NCBI GenBank assembly: GCA_026129335.1
Contig: JAHCIH010000019.1
Location: 1 to 36,670, forward strand
Length of the DNA stretch: 36,670 nt
Source: Anaerolineales bacterium
GTDB taxonomy: Bacteria > Chloroflexota > Anaerolineae > Anaerolineales > UBA11579
Direction: 5' to 3'
In this document: positions 8,014 through 15,740 of the stretch, in pieces
Layout: each line of letters starts with the position of its first letter
Position numbering within the stretch: position 1 is the first letter of the stretch
The notes under the pieces: model-generated
The model's input: only the letters and a program-made list of their open reading frames with translations
Database searches by the model: none
What the model was told of the DNA's origin: nothing
Made by a program: the position numbers and the translations under genes

Positions 8014-8493
8014 CTACCGCTGCAACTTTGGCAGCCAGCGCGGCACGCGCGCTTTGTAATCGCGATAGCTCTGCCCGAAGCGCTTCTCCAGCCCCGGCTC
8101 TTCGACATATATAAAGAAGAGGTGGTTCACCACAAAGAAGGCTACGGCAAACACGCCAATCGCCGCCGAACGGAAAAATAGGGCCTCGCCGCAGAGAGTC
8201 AGCAGCACCCCAGTGATCATCGGATTGCGCGTATAGCCGTACGGGCCGGCGGCGACCAGCGCCTGGGTCGGGTCCCAGGGCGCCAGGGTGCCGCGGCCCA
8301 CCCTAGCGAACAAGTAGATGCACCAGCCCAGCAAGCTCAGGCCCGCAATCAGCAGCAGGGCACCGGCAAGCTGCAGCGCCCCGTCCCAGGCCGTGGACTG
8401 GCTGCCGAAGCTGCGCAGCAGCCAATAGGGAACCAGGCCCAGTACGGTGCCGGGCAAAACCAGAATCGCAAACAAAGGACGCAAAGGATTCAT
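8014..8493 (-). CDS. Isoprenylcysteine carboxyl methyltransferase-like integral membrane protein
   Basis: 159 residues with four to five helices. The C-terminal half carries the ICMT/phospholipid-methyltransferase (PEMT-like) signature: GPYGYTRNPMITG, then a helix pair and VEEPGLEKRFGQSYRDYKARVPRWLP, where the RNP and EE segments form the SAM-binding site in relatives. Such bacterial proteins methylate unknown small or lipid substrates. The start is 2 nt after the stop of the ABC permease gene with AGAGGGG as ribosome-binding site, so it appears to be the last gene of the importer operon. That link may be functional or accidental. Confidence 0.8.
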   Translation of the reverse strand: MNPLRPLFAILVLPGTVLGLVPYWLLRSFGSQSTAWDGALQLAGALLLIAGLSLLGWCIYLFARVGRGTLAPWDPTQALVAAGPYGYTRNPMITGVLLTLCGEALFFRSAAIGVFAVAFFVVNHLFFIYVEEPGLEKRFGQSYRDYKARVPRWLPKLQR

Positions 8494-8495
8494 CT

Positions 8496-9470
8496 TTACC
8501 CCTCTTTCAACTCCGCGCCCAGGGCCGCCGGAGGCGCGGCGCGCAGCAGGCCGCGGAACGGCCGCTGCAGCGCCGCGGGCAGGCGGCTGAGCACCTGCTC
8601 GCTGAAGCGCCCGCCAACCACCACCAGCACACCGAGCATCAGCAGCCAGGGCAGCGCGTTGAGGATCACCACCGACGATTCGCCCAGGCTGCGCTGCAAG
8701 ACCACCGAGATCACCGAGCGGGTGGCCACGAAAAGCAGCACACCCAGCGCGCCGCGCAGCGGCGACCAGCCGCCGAAGATGACGATGGCGAGAGCGATCC
8801 AGCCCAGGCCGCGGGTGTGGCCCTCGGCCCAGCCGATCTTGACGTCCAGCGAGTAGGCTGCCCCGGCGATGCCCACCAGCGCGCCGCCCAGCACGGCATA
8901 CCAATAGCGCAGCCGGCGAACGGCCACGCCGCGGGCGAAGGCTGCCTCGGGCCGTTCGCCGGCGCTGCGCAGTTCCAGGCCGGGGCGGGTGTGGAAGATC
9001 CACCAGGTGGTCACGGCCACCAAAACCAGCGAGAAATACACCACCAGGTCCTGGTTGAAGAAGATCGGCCCCAGCACGGGGATATCCTTGAGCAGCGGTA
9101 TCGGCAGGCGCTGCACCCAAGGGCCGGGCAGGCGGGTGAAGTTCTGGCCCAGGAAGGCGCTGAGGCTGTCGCCCAATAAAGTCAGCACGAAGCCCACCGC
9201 CACCTGGCTCTGGCGCAGGGCCAGGCTGCCGAAGGCGACGATCAGCGCCATCAGCGCCCCGACCCCGGCGGCGGCCAGGAAGCCGAGCAGCAGGCTGCTG
9301 CTGAAGTAGGCGGCGACGAAGCCGGCCAGCGCGGAGAGCAGCAGGCTGCCGTCCAGTGAGAGGTTGACCACCCCGGCGCGTTCGCTGAGCGTCTCGCCGC
9401 ACACGGCGATGATCAGCGGTGAGGACTGCAGCAGCACCGAGGCGGCGATGGCGATCCAGTTGGCGTCCAT
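8496..9470 (-). CDS. ABC transporter permease (BMP/nucleoside-type), second subunit
   Basis: 324 residues with about nine helices. The segment GETLSERAGVVNLSLDGSLL near the N-terminus and the ALPWLLMLGVLVV segment at the end are the conserved ends of the branched-chain/simple-sugar permease family partner found in BMP-type importers (NupQ/YufQ-like). It starts inside the stop of the first permease (TGATG overlap), so the two are made together and should form the heterodimeric channel. The long open frame upstream of the ATG is antisense-like read-through of the partner gene and is not coding. Confidence 0.88.
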   Translation of the reverse strand: MDANWIAIAASVLLQSSPLIIAVCGETLSERAGVVNLSLDGSLLLSALAGFVAAYFSSSLLLGFLAAAGVGALMALIVAFGSLALRQSQVAVGFVLTLLGDSLSAFLGQNFTRLPGPWVQRLPIPLLKDIPVLGPIFFNQDLVVYFSLVLVAVTTWWIFHTRPGLELRSAGERPEAAFARGVAVRRLRYWYAVLGGALVGIAGAAYSLDVKIGWAEGHTRGLGWIALAIVIFGGWSPLRGALGVLLFVATRSVISVVLQRSLGESSVVILNALPWLLMLGVLVVVGGRFSEQVLSRLPAALQRPFRGLLRAAPPAALGAELKEG

Positions 9471-10522
9471 CAGCTCCGCCTCCGGCCGGCGCGCCATTCG
9501 GCCCACCAGGCGCGCAGGCTGTCCAGGTTGCCGAAGAGCAGCACCAACAGCACCAGCACGCCGGTGAGGATGTTGCCCAGCGAGGAGTGCAGCTGCGTAC
9601 GCAGTTGCAGGACGACGCTGCCGCTGAGCACCGCGGCGAAGAAGAAAGCCACCAGCGGCGTCCACAGCAGGCGGAAGGCGGCCAGGATGACGACCATCAA
9701 CGCCAGGTAGCCGATGCCGCCGGAAATGCTCTGGCGCAGGCTGTCGAACCAGCTGAGCACGCGCACCGCGCCGCCCAGCCCGGCCAGGGCGCCGCAAAAG
9801 GCCATCGCCAGCAGGGTCTCGCGGCGGCTGGAGACGCCCAGCAGCAGCGCCGAGCGCGGGTTGCGCCCCAGCGCCTTGAGGCGCAGCCCCCAGGCGCTGT
9901 TGCGCAACGCCAGCACCACCAGGCCGAAAGCGAGCAGCGCCAGCCCCAGGGCGACGACGCTGAAGCGCGTCGCCCCCACCAGCGGCAGCAGCGCGTCGGC
10001 ATGGAAAGGCGCCGTGCCGCGGAAGCTGCCGCCTTCCGGCGGCTGCCACGGCCCGGCGATGAGGTAGTTGGTCAGGATGATGGCCAGGTTGTTCAGCGCC
10101 AGGCCGCCGAAGATTTCGTGCACGCCCCAGCGCTTGAGCACGCCGGCCAGCCCGGCCCACAGCGCGCCGGCGGCCATGGCGGCCAGCATCTGCAGGCTGA
10201 TCTGCAGCGGGGCGGGCAGCTGCAGCGAGAGCGCCACCCAGCTGGCGCCGATGGCGCCGAGGATGAACTGGCCCTCGATGCCAATGTTCCACAACCCGGC
10301 GCGAAAACTGATCAGCAGGCCCAGCGAGCTGAGCATCAGGGGGATCCAAAAAGCCACGGTGGTCAGCAAGCGGTCCTGATTGCCGAAGGCGCCCTCCCAG
10401 ATGGCGCCAAAAGCCAGCGGCGGCGAGGCGCCGAAGGCGAGCAGCAGCAGGCTGGTGAGCAGCAGGGCAACGAACGAAGGCAGCAGCGGCCACAGCCGCG
10501 GCAACCAGGCGGGGCGGCTCAC
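9470..10522 (-). CDS. ABC transporter permease (BMP/nucleoside-type), first subunit
   Basis: 350 residues, about ten helices. FWIPLMLSSLGLLISFRAGL followed by WNIGIEGQF is the family signature for this permease partner (NupP/YufP-like). The start is a GTG that overlaps the ATPase stop by four bases (GTGA), with the next permease overlapping in turn. With the ATPase and the BMP lipoprotein it makes a complete importer, in characterised systems for purine or pyrimidine nucleosides. Confidence 0.88.
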   Translation of the reverse strand: MSRPAWLPRLWPLLPSFVALLLTSLLLLAFGASPPLAFGAIWEGAFGNQDRLLTTVAFWIPLMLSSLGLLISFRAGLWNIGIEGQFILGAIGASWVALSLQLPAPLQISLQMLAAMAAGALWAGLAGVLKRWGVHEIFGGLALNNLAIILTNYLIAGPWQPPEGGSFRGTAPFHADALLPLVGATRFSVVALGLALLAFGLVVLALRNSAWGLRLKALGRNPRSALLLGVSSRRETLLAMAFCGALAGLGGAVRVLSWFDSLRQSISGGIGYLALMVVILAAFRLLWTPLVAFFFAAVLSGSVVLQLRTQLHSSLGNILTGVLVLLVLLFGNLDSLRAWWAEWRAGRRRS

Positions 10523-11979
10523 GCCCCGCCCCCAATCAGGTGGCCCAGCTCGTCCACGCTGGTCTCGCCGGCGGGCAGTACGCGCGAGAGGCGCCCGGCG
10601 AAGAACACGGCGATGCGGTCGCTGCGCTCAAGGATCTCGTCCAATTCGGCGGAGAGGAAGACGATCGCCGCGCCCTGCTTGCGGCGCTCGTCCAGTTGTC
10701 CCCAGATCCAGTCGCTGGAGCGCAGGTCCAGGCCGCGGGTGGGATGCTCGGCCAGGATCAACTGCGCATCAGGCGGCAGCAGGCCGAAGAGGAAACGCTG
10801 CTGGTTGCCGCCGGAAAGCTCCTCCACGCGGCTGCGCGGCCGGGCGACCACCTGATACTGGCGGATGCGCTCGGCGGCCTGGGCTTTGCTGGCGGCGCGG
10901 TCCACGAAGAGGCCATTGGGGTTGACCAGCGCCATGTGCTCGCTGAGGGTCATCCCAGACACCAGGCCCTCCTCCAGGCGACCGGCGGCCAAATAATGCA
11001 CGCCCAACTGGCGGGCGGTCAAATAGTCCAAACGGCGCTGGGGGACGCCGGAGAGGTACAACTCGCCGGCGGCCAGCGGCAGCAGGCCGGCGCAGGCGCG
11101 CAGCAGCAGCTCCTGGCCGCTGCCTTCCAGGCCGGCCAGGCCGAGCACTTCGCCGGCGCCCACTTGCAGGTCGGTAGGCTGGGTGCGCAGCCGCGGGCTG
11201 CGCACCGCCGCCCCGCGCAGCTCCAGCCGCGGTGGCCCGGCCTCCGGCCGGGGGCGGGCCGGGCGGCTGGGCAGCTGGCCGAACATCAGCCCGACCAGGC
11301 GTTTGTTGGGGCAGGGCAGCTCCGCCTCCCCGGCCAACTCGCCCTTGCGCAGTACGTAGGCCCGGTTGCACAGCTCCTGGACCTCGTCCAGCTTGTGGGA
11401 GACCAAAATCAGCGTCTTGCCTTCGTCCCGAGCGAGGCTGCGCAGCGAATTGAAGAGCAGCTCTTTCTGGGCGGCGCTGATGCCGGTGGTCGGCTCATCC
11501 AAAATCAGCAGCCGCGCCCCACCGGAGAGCAGGCGGAGCAACTCCAGCTGCTGGCGTTCGCCCAAGCTGAGATCCTCGATGCGTTCATGCGGGTGCACTT
11601 CGAAGCCGTAGCGCGCACCCAGTTCGCGCAATTCCCCGGCGGCGCGGCGGCGCGGGATGGCCAGGCCGCCGCGGCGACCCAGAAGGTAGTTTTCCAGCAC
11701 GGTGAAGGGCGGCAAATCGAGCGGGTCCTGGTAGAGCATGCCGACCCCGGCCGCCAGGGCGTCCAGTGGCGAACGGAAGCGCTGCGGCGCGCCGTCCAGC
11801 AGTATGCGGCCGCTGTCCGCCGGCTGGTAGCCGGAGAGGATCTTCATCAGCGTGCTCTTGCCCGCCCCGTTCTCGCCGAGCAGGCCGTAAATCAGCCCCG
11901 GTTCAAAAGCCAGGCTGATGGCACGATTGGCCTGCACCGGGCCAAAGCTTTTTGAAATCTTCTCGAGTTCTACGCGCAT
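10519..11979 (-). CDS. Double-domain ABC ATPase of a BMP-type importer
   Basis: 486 residues, two nucleotide-binding domains in tandem as in sugar/nucleoside importers. The first is complete: Walker A GENGAGKST (about 35-43), signature LSLGERQQ and Walker B LLILDEPT. The second is degenerate at Walker A (GLEGSGQEL, no GKT/S) but keeps LSGGNQQ and a Walker B-like LILAEHPT. Such asymmetry is normal in the family. No good Shine-Dalgarno site is present; TATAGT lies 8 nt before the ATG, so this part of the operon probably has its own near-leaderless promoter, separate from the binding-protein gene behind the hairpin at 12005-12041. Confidence 0.93.
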   Translation of the reverse strand: MRVELEKISKSFGPVQANRAISLAFEPGLIYGLLGENGAGKSTLMKILSGYQPADSGRILLDGAPQRFRSPLDALAAGVGMLYQDPLDLPPFTVLENYLLGRRGGLAIPRRRAAGELRELGARYGFEVHPHERIEDLSLGERQQLELLRLLSGGARLLILDEPTTGISAAQKELLFNSLRSLARDEGKTLILVSHKLDEVQELCNRAYVLRKGELAGEAELPCPNKRLVGLMFGQLPSRPARPRPEAGPPRLELRGAAVRSPRLRTQPTDLQVGAGEVLGLAGLEGSGQELLLRACAGLLPLAAGELYLSGVPQRRLDYLTARQLGVHYLAAGRLEEGLVSGMTLSEHMALVNPNGLFVDRAASKAQAAERIRQYQVVARPRSRVEELSGGNQQRFLFGLLPPDAQLILAEHPTRGLDLRSSDWIWGQLDERRKQGAAIVFLSAELDEILERSDRIAVFFAGRLSRVLPAGETSVDELGHLIGGGA

Positions 11980-11987
11980 GGGCCTTG

Positions 11988-11993
11988 ACTATA
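11988..11993 (-). promoter_or_regulatory. -10 box before the ABC ATPase gene
   Basis: TATAGT (minus strand) preceded by TG, with 8 nt to the ATG. Suggests an internal, near-leaderless promoter for ATPase, permeases and the methyltransferase-like gene. Confidence 0.5.
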
Positions 11994-12004
11994 CATGCAA
12001 GCAA

Positions 12005-12041
12005 GCATGGGGCGGCTGCCAAAATGGCAGCCGCCCCATGC
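12005..12041 (-). terminator. Strong hairpin between the BMP lipoprotein and ATPase genes
   Basis: A perfect 16-bp stem (GCATGGGGCGGCTGCC and complement) with a 5-nt loop directly follows the BMP stop. There is no long T-run, so it may be a weak terminator or an mRNA 3'-end stabiliser, giving more binding protein than channel. Confidence 0.65.
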
Positions 12042-12053
12042 CGGTGGTGAAGG

Positions 12054-13259
12054 CTAGCGGCTCTCGCCCATGCCCTGCAGCAGGCTGGGCAGATACCAGA
12101 TTTGCTCGTCGGTGGCGCTTTGGCCTGCGGGCACGTACACCGTGCCGTCGCTGAGCACGATGGGGCCGGCCCACAGGTCCACTTCGCCGGAAGCCAGCTT
12201 GGCAATGAAGTCGTGCAGGTCGGCGGCCGCCTGGCCCTGCAAGCCTTCACCGTCCACCCAGCCCACGGTGGTCTGCGCCGGGTCGGTCAGGGCGTCCCAA
12301 TTGGCGCCGTACCAAGCCCAGCTTTGCTCCCACTGCCCACGAGCCACCGACTCGGCGGCGGCCAGGTAGGCGGGACCCCAACTGAAGAAGGGCACGCCCA
12401 GGCAGAAGGCCGGCGAGCTGTCGCAGGCGTGCAGGTAGTCGTAGGGCACAGCCAGCACGGCTTCGTCAGCCGCGGCGCGCTGGCCGGCGACATCGATGGC
12501 CTCGGTGGTGTCGATGCCGCTGAGGAGCACATCCACGCCGGTGTCAAAGAAGTTGTTGGCGACCTCGGTGGGGTCCAGGGTGACGCCGGGGATGTTGAAC
12601 CAGAAGCCAATCCAGGTCACGTCGAACTGCAGCGTGTCCGGGTCTTCACCGCGGTAGGTCTCGTAGCAGTGGCGGGCGCCCAGGTAAGCGGAGGCGGTCA
12701 GACGCACGGTCTCGTGATTGACCAGGGGGCCAAGGTAACCGAGGTGGCCGGTCTGCGTGTTGAGCGCCGCGGCACAGCCGGCGATGGCCTTCATGTCTTC
12801 CATGCGGCCCATGATGTTGCCCAGGTTGGGCGGGGCTTCGCCGGTGAGCGCATCGTCGCCGGAGACGTTGATGAAGACCACATCCGGGTGCGAGGCGGCC
12901 ACGGTGGTGGTGTCTTCTTCGAACTCATCCGAGGTGGTGATGATCAGCTGGGCGCCCTGGGCGACCATATCGGCCACCACGCCGGCCAGGGTGGCTTCCG
13001 GCTTGTCGGCGGGGTTGAGCGATTCGAAGACGATGACCTGCAAGCCGGCCAGGTTGGCCTCCACGAACTGGCCGCCTTCGTAGTGCGCCTGGCTCCAGCC
13101 GCGGTCGTTGCGCGGGCCGACCAGTACCAGGCCGATGACCAGGCTGTCGTCGCCGGCAGCCGGCGGCTGTGCGCCGCTGCCCGCCGGGGCGCAGGCGGCC
13201 AGCAGCAGGGCCAGGGTGAGCAGTACAGCGGATACAAACGAAACCTTCATTTTGAACAC
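12054..13259 (-). CDS. BMP-family (PnrA-like) ABC substrate-binding lipoprotein
   Basis: 401 residues. A type II signal peptide (KMKVSFVSAVLL...) ends in lipobox LAAC with lipidated Cys23. The mature part has the basic-membrane-protein fold: GLVLVGPRNDRGWSQAHYEG near the start, the IITTSDEFEE strand, VFINVSG, and the GYLGPLVNHE hinge. Members bind nucleosides outside the membrane and feed them to the ABC channel encoded next. The DRGW-type loop and an acidic residue at the second strand are consistent with a purine nucleoside site but do not prove it. A GTG at 13259 is 5 nt after GGAGG and is preferred; ATG 13250 would be 14 nt away. The gene has its own consensus promoter and a long structured leader. 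Confidence 0.92.
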   Translation of the reverse strand: MFKMKVSFVSAVLLTLALLLAACAPAGSGAQPPAAGDDSLVIGLVLVGPRNDRGWSQAHYEGGQFVEANLAGLQVIVFESLNPADKPEATLAGVVADMVAQGAQLIITTSDEFEEDTTTVAASHPDVVFINVSGDDALTGEAPPNLGNIMGRMEDMKAIAGCAAALNTQTGHLGYLGPLVNHETVRLTASAYLGARHCYETYRGEDPDTLQFDVTWIGFWFNIPGVTLDPTEVANNFFDTGVDVLLSGIDTTEAIDVAGQRAAADEAVLAVPYDYLHACDSSPAFCLGVPFFSWGPAYLAAAESVARGQWEQSWAWYGANWDALTDPAQTTVGWVDGEGLQGQAAADLHDFIAKLASGEVDLWAGPIVLSDGTVYVPAGQSATDEQIWYLPSLLQGMGESR

Positions 13260-13508
13260 TTCTTCCTCCGAATAGAAATGGCGAACGCAAACAAGGGGCG
13301 GCTTTGAGCTTTTCCGGCATCACCCCCTATCGTGAACGACCCCGCCGGGATGGCGGGAAACAAATACACCCTGGCCTTGCCAGGGTGCTATTTTCTCTGA
13401 CACTCCTCCCCATGCACGTACACGTGGAGTGGAGGTAGCCGCTCTCATCTGCTAGTCCGCAGGTGGCCTCAACCAGTGTACGCCATAGATGGGGGTCGAC
13501 ATAGTGAT
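13260..13508 (-). promoter_or_regulatory. Structured ~250-nt leader of the BMP gene with internal terminator (candidate riboswitch or attenuator)
   Basis: Between the start point predicted from the promoter at 13515-13543 and the BMP start lie, in minus-strand order: a small CTGC...GCAG hairpin, a CACTCC...GGAGTG pairing (13426-13400 region), a 9-bp perfect hairpin CACCCTGGC-AAG-GCCAGGGTG (13387-13367) followed by TATTTGTTT, which looks like an intrinsic terminator, and a CCCGCC...GGCGGG hairpin (13357-13341). A terminator ahead of the coding region implies conditional read-through. I could not match it to purine, TPP, cobalamin, guanidine-I, c-di-GMP or SAM consensus elements, nor to the ANTAR hexaloop pattern. 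Confidence 0.5.
13367..13387 (-). terminator. Leader terminator ahead of the BMP gene
   Basis: Nine base pairs, three-base loop, then TATTTGTTT on the minus strand. It sits about 110 nt upstream of the start codon. Confidence 0.55.
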
Positions 13509-13514
13509 AGACCC

Positions 13515-13543
13515 AATATACAGGACAACTGGAATGGTGTCAA
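13515..13543 (-). promoter_or_regulatory. Consensus promoter of the BMP gene
   Basis: Minus strand TTGACA (13543-13538), 17-bp spacer, TATATT (13520-13515): a perfect -35 and near-perfect -10 at the optimal distance. Confidence 0.8.
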
Positions 13544-13563
13544 GAAATCACTTCACAAGCAGA

Positions 13564-13638
13564 TAACCACAAAGCCACAGAGGGCACAAAGAAATTCCTT
13601 TACATTTTTTCTTTGCGTCCTTCGTGTCTTTGTGGTTA
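13564..13638. repeat. Dispersed inverted repeat, 'AACCACAAAG' family, copy 1
   Basis: Starts TAACCACAAAG and ends CTTTGTGGTTA, with further imperfectly paired blocks (GGGCACAAAGAAA / TTTCTTTGCGTCC) and an AT-rich centre. A second copy is at 20424-20502. This AT-rich inverted repeat stands out in base composition from the GC-rich genes and is of a kind seen between genes in many environmental bacteria. No open frame inside. Confidence 0.8.
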
Positions 13639-13717
13639 AAGATCCCATGTTTTTCGTTTCCCTTAGGGTGGGAGTACAATAGGCCGCTGAAACAAACCCA
13701 AGATCCAAGGAAGAGGA

Positions 13718-15307
13718 ATGGCAAAGACGTCTGAAGCAAATCCCTTGCATGGCCTGGACCTGAGCAAAGCCCACCCCAACCTGAGTGTTCCCGAAATCTA
13801 CGAGCATGCCGTGCGCGCCGGCGCGGTGCAGCTGACCGCCGACGGCCCGTTCAACGCGGTGACCAGCCCGCACACCGGGCGCTCCCCGCTGGACAAGTTC
13901 ACCGTGCAGGAAGCCGCCACGGAAAAAGACGTGCACTGGGGCAAAGTCAACATGCCTTTCGACGAAGACAAGTTCGACAAGCTGCACCAGAAGGTCATCG
14001 CCTACCTGAACGAGCGCCCCGCCTTGTACATCCGGGACGTGTTCGCCTGCGCCGACCCGGCTTACCGCATGCCGGTGCGCTTCGTCTCCGAATCGGCCTG
14101 GCATATGCTGTTCACCCACAACCTGTTCATCCGCCCCACTGCCGAGCAGCTGCAGGGCTTCGAGCCGGAGTTCACCGTGCTGCACGCGCCGGAACTGCAA
14201 GCCGACCCGGACGCGGACGGTACGCGCAGCGGCACCTTCATCCTAGTGCACCTGACCAAGAAGCTGGTGTTGATCGGCGGCACGCGCTACGCGGGCGAGC
14301 TGAAGAAATCCATCTTCAGCGCACTCAACTACTTGCTGCCCAAGCAGGGCGTGCTCTCGATGCACTGCTCGGCCAACGTCGGCGCCGACCGCAGCACGGC
14401 GCTGTTCTTCGGCCTCTCCGGTACCGGCAAGACCACGCTGTCCGCCGACCCCGAGCGGGCGCTGATCGGCGATGACGAGCACGGCTGGAGCGACAACGGC
14501 GTCTTCAACCTGGAGGGCGGCTGCTACGCCAAGGTGATCAAGCTCTCCGCCAAGGCCGAGCCGGACATTTATTCCGCCGCCCATCGCTTCGGCACTGTGC
14601 TGGAGAACGTGGTGCTGAACCCGGACCGCACGCCGGACCTGGACAGCGAGGCGATTACCGAGAACACTCGCGCCGCCTACCCGATCTATTTCAATTCCAA
14701 CACCGACGCCGACGGCATGGGCGGGCACCCCAACCACATCGTCTTCCTCAGCGCGGATGCCTGGGGCGTGCTCCCGCCGATCGCCAAGCTGACCCCCGAG
14801 CAGGCGATGTACTACTTCCTTTCCGGCTACACGGCCAAGCTGGCTGGCACCGAGCGCGGCGTGACCGAGCCCGAGGCGACCTTTTCGGCTTGCTTCGGCG
14901 AAGTGTTCATGGTTTGGGACCCGACGGTGTACGCCGAGATGCTGGCCAAGAAGATGGCGCAGCACAACGCGCAGGCCTGGCTGGTGAACACCGGCTGGTC
15001 CGGCGGGCCCTACGGCGTGGGCGAGCGCATGAAGCTGAGCTACACGCGGGCGATGGTGCGCGCCGCGGTGGATGGCAAGCTGAACGACGTCGCCACGGAG
15101 ACGGAGCCGGTCTTCGGCCTGGCGGTGCCCACGGCGGTGCCGGATGTGCCCGCCGAAGTGCTGCTGCCGCGCGGCACCTGGGCCGATCCGGCGGCCTACG
15201 ACGAACAGGCGGCCAAGCTGGCCGGCTTGTTCCACGAGAATTTCAAGCGCTTCGAGGCCAGCGCCAGCGAGGCGATCAAGGGAGCGGGGCCGTTGTTGGG
15301 ACGTTAA
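13718..15307 (+). CDS. pckA: Phosphoenolpyruvate carboxykinase (ATP)
   Basis: 529 residues, the usual length. The enzyme converts oxaloacetate and ATP to phosphoenolpyruvate, ADP and CO2, the entry step of gluconeogenesis in the cytoplasm. The ATP-type P-loop GLSGTGKTT and the downstream GDDEHGW metal motif are intact; the SPHTGRSP segment near residue 50 is the substrate-binding arginine region, and LFFGLSGTGKT with SMHCSANVG flank it. ATG 13718 follows GGAAGAGG. TACAAT about 45 nt upstream may be its -10 box. A terminator follows at 15324-15356. Confidence 0.97.
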   Translation: MAKTSEANPLHGLDLSKAHPNLSVPEIYEHAVRAGAVQLTADGPFNAVTSPHTGRSPLDKFTVQEAATEKDVHWGKVNMPFDEDKFDKLHQKVIAYLNERPALYIRDVFACADPAYRMPVRFVSESAWHMLFTHNLFIRPTAEQLQGFEPEFTVLHAPELQADPDADGTRSGTFILVHLTKKLVLIGGTRYAGELKKSIFSALNYLLPKQGVLSMHCSANVGADRSTALFFGLSGTGKTTLSADPERALIGDDEHGWSDNGVFNLEGGCYAKVIKLSAKAEPDIYSAAHRFGTVLENVVLNPDRTPDLDSEAITENTRAAYPIYFNSNTDADGMGGHPNHIVFLSADAWGVLPPIAKLTPEQAMYYFLSGYTAKLAGTERGVTEPEATFSACFGEVFMVWDPTVYAEMLAKKMAQHNAQAWLVNTGWSGGPYGVGERMKLSYTRAMVRAAVDGKLNDVATETEPVFGLAVPTAVPDVPAEVLLPRGTWADPAAYDEQAAKLAGLFHENFKRFEASASEAIKGAGPLLGR

Positions 15308-15323
15308 GCAAAGGATGAAGGAT

Positions 15324-15356
15324 AAAGGCGGAAGGATGAAAATTCTTCCGCTTTTT
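15324..15356 (+). terminator. Intrinsic terminator of pckA
   Basis: GCGGAAG...CTTCCGC with flanking A/T pairs and a TTTTT tract on the plus strand. It touches the 3' end of the convergent four-helix-bundle gene. Confidence 0.75.
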
Positions 15357-15720
15357 AATTTCTCGCTTTAACCCGCTTAACGATGGTAACGAAAATGGCA
15401 ATCGGTTCAGAAGTCTCTTTACGTATTGCTTCAACTGTTTCCGGTTTGGCTTTATAGATTTCCGCCAACAAATCAAGCCAGTACAGCGTTTCTTCCAGTT
15501 CCTGTAACCCGCCTTCAAGCTTTGAGATGAAGTCTTTATTGGATTTGGAACGCTGGCCTTCTGCATAATGCGCTCCGGCTGAAGTCCCTGAACGCAGCAT
15601 TTGTCTGCCGATGACTTGAAGTTCAGTGCTCTTGGGCAATAAGGAATACAAGCGAATAATGCCGAGCGCATACCGCCGCGTTCGAGAACTTAGATCTTCC
15701 TGTTTTTGAGGGCTGTTCAT
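15355..15720 (-). CDS. Four-helix-bundle protein (23S rRNA intervening-sequence family)
   Basis: 121 residues, the usual size. Family features: DLSSRTRRYALGIIRL in helix 1, then QMLRSGTSAGAHYAEGQRSKSNKDFISKL, the hallmark SGTS-x-xAxYxEA-type segment, and a helix ELEETLYWLDLLAE. These proteins were first seen inside 23S rRNA intervening sequences and are common as stand-alone genes; their function is unknown. I chose ATG 15720 because relatives begin only a few residues before the RT segment; an in-frame ATG at 15744 overlaps the stop of the upstream oxidase gene (ATGA) and is a possible coupled start. Its base composition is lower in GC than neighbours, which suggests acquisition. Confidence 0.88.
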   Translation of the reverse strand: MNSPQKQEDLSSRTRRYALGIIRLYSLLPKSTELQVIGRQMLRSGTSAGAHYAEGQRSKSNKDFISKLEGGLQELEETLYWLDLLAEIYKAKPETVEAIRKETSEPIAIFVTIVKRVKARN

Positions 15721-15740
15721 ATTTCCCAACCTTTCATCCT

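Noticed and set aside
8496..10535. 679-codon minus frame ending in the second permease
   Set aside because: Off-frame reading of the first permease; the true start is ATG 9470 overlapping its stop.
10540..11955. 471-codon plus frame opposite the ABC ATPase
   Set aside because: Antisense shadow without family features.
13260..13508. ANTAR hexaloops in the BMP leader
   Set aside because: The only six-base loop found (CTGC-GGACTA-GCAG) lacks A1, and it does not overlap the terminator.
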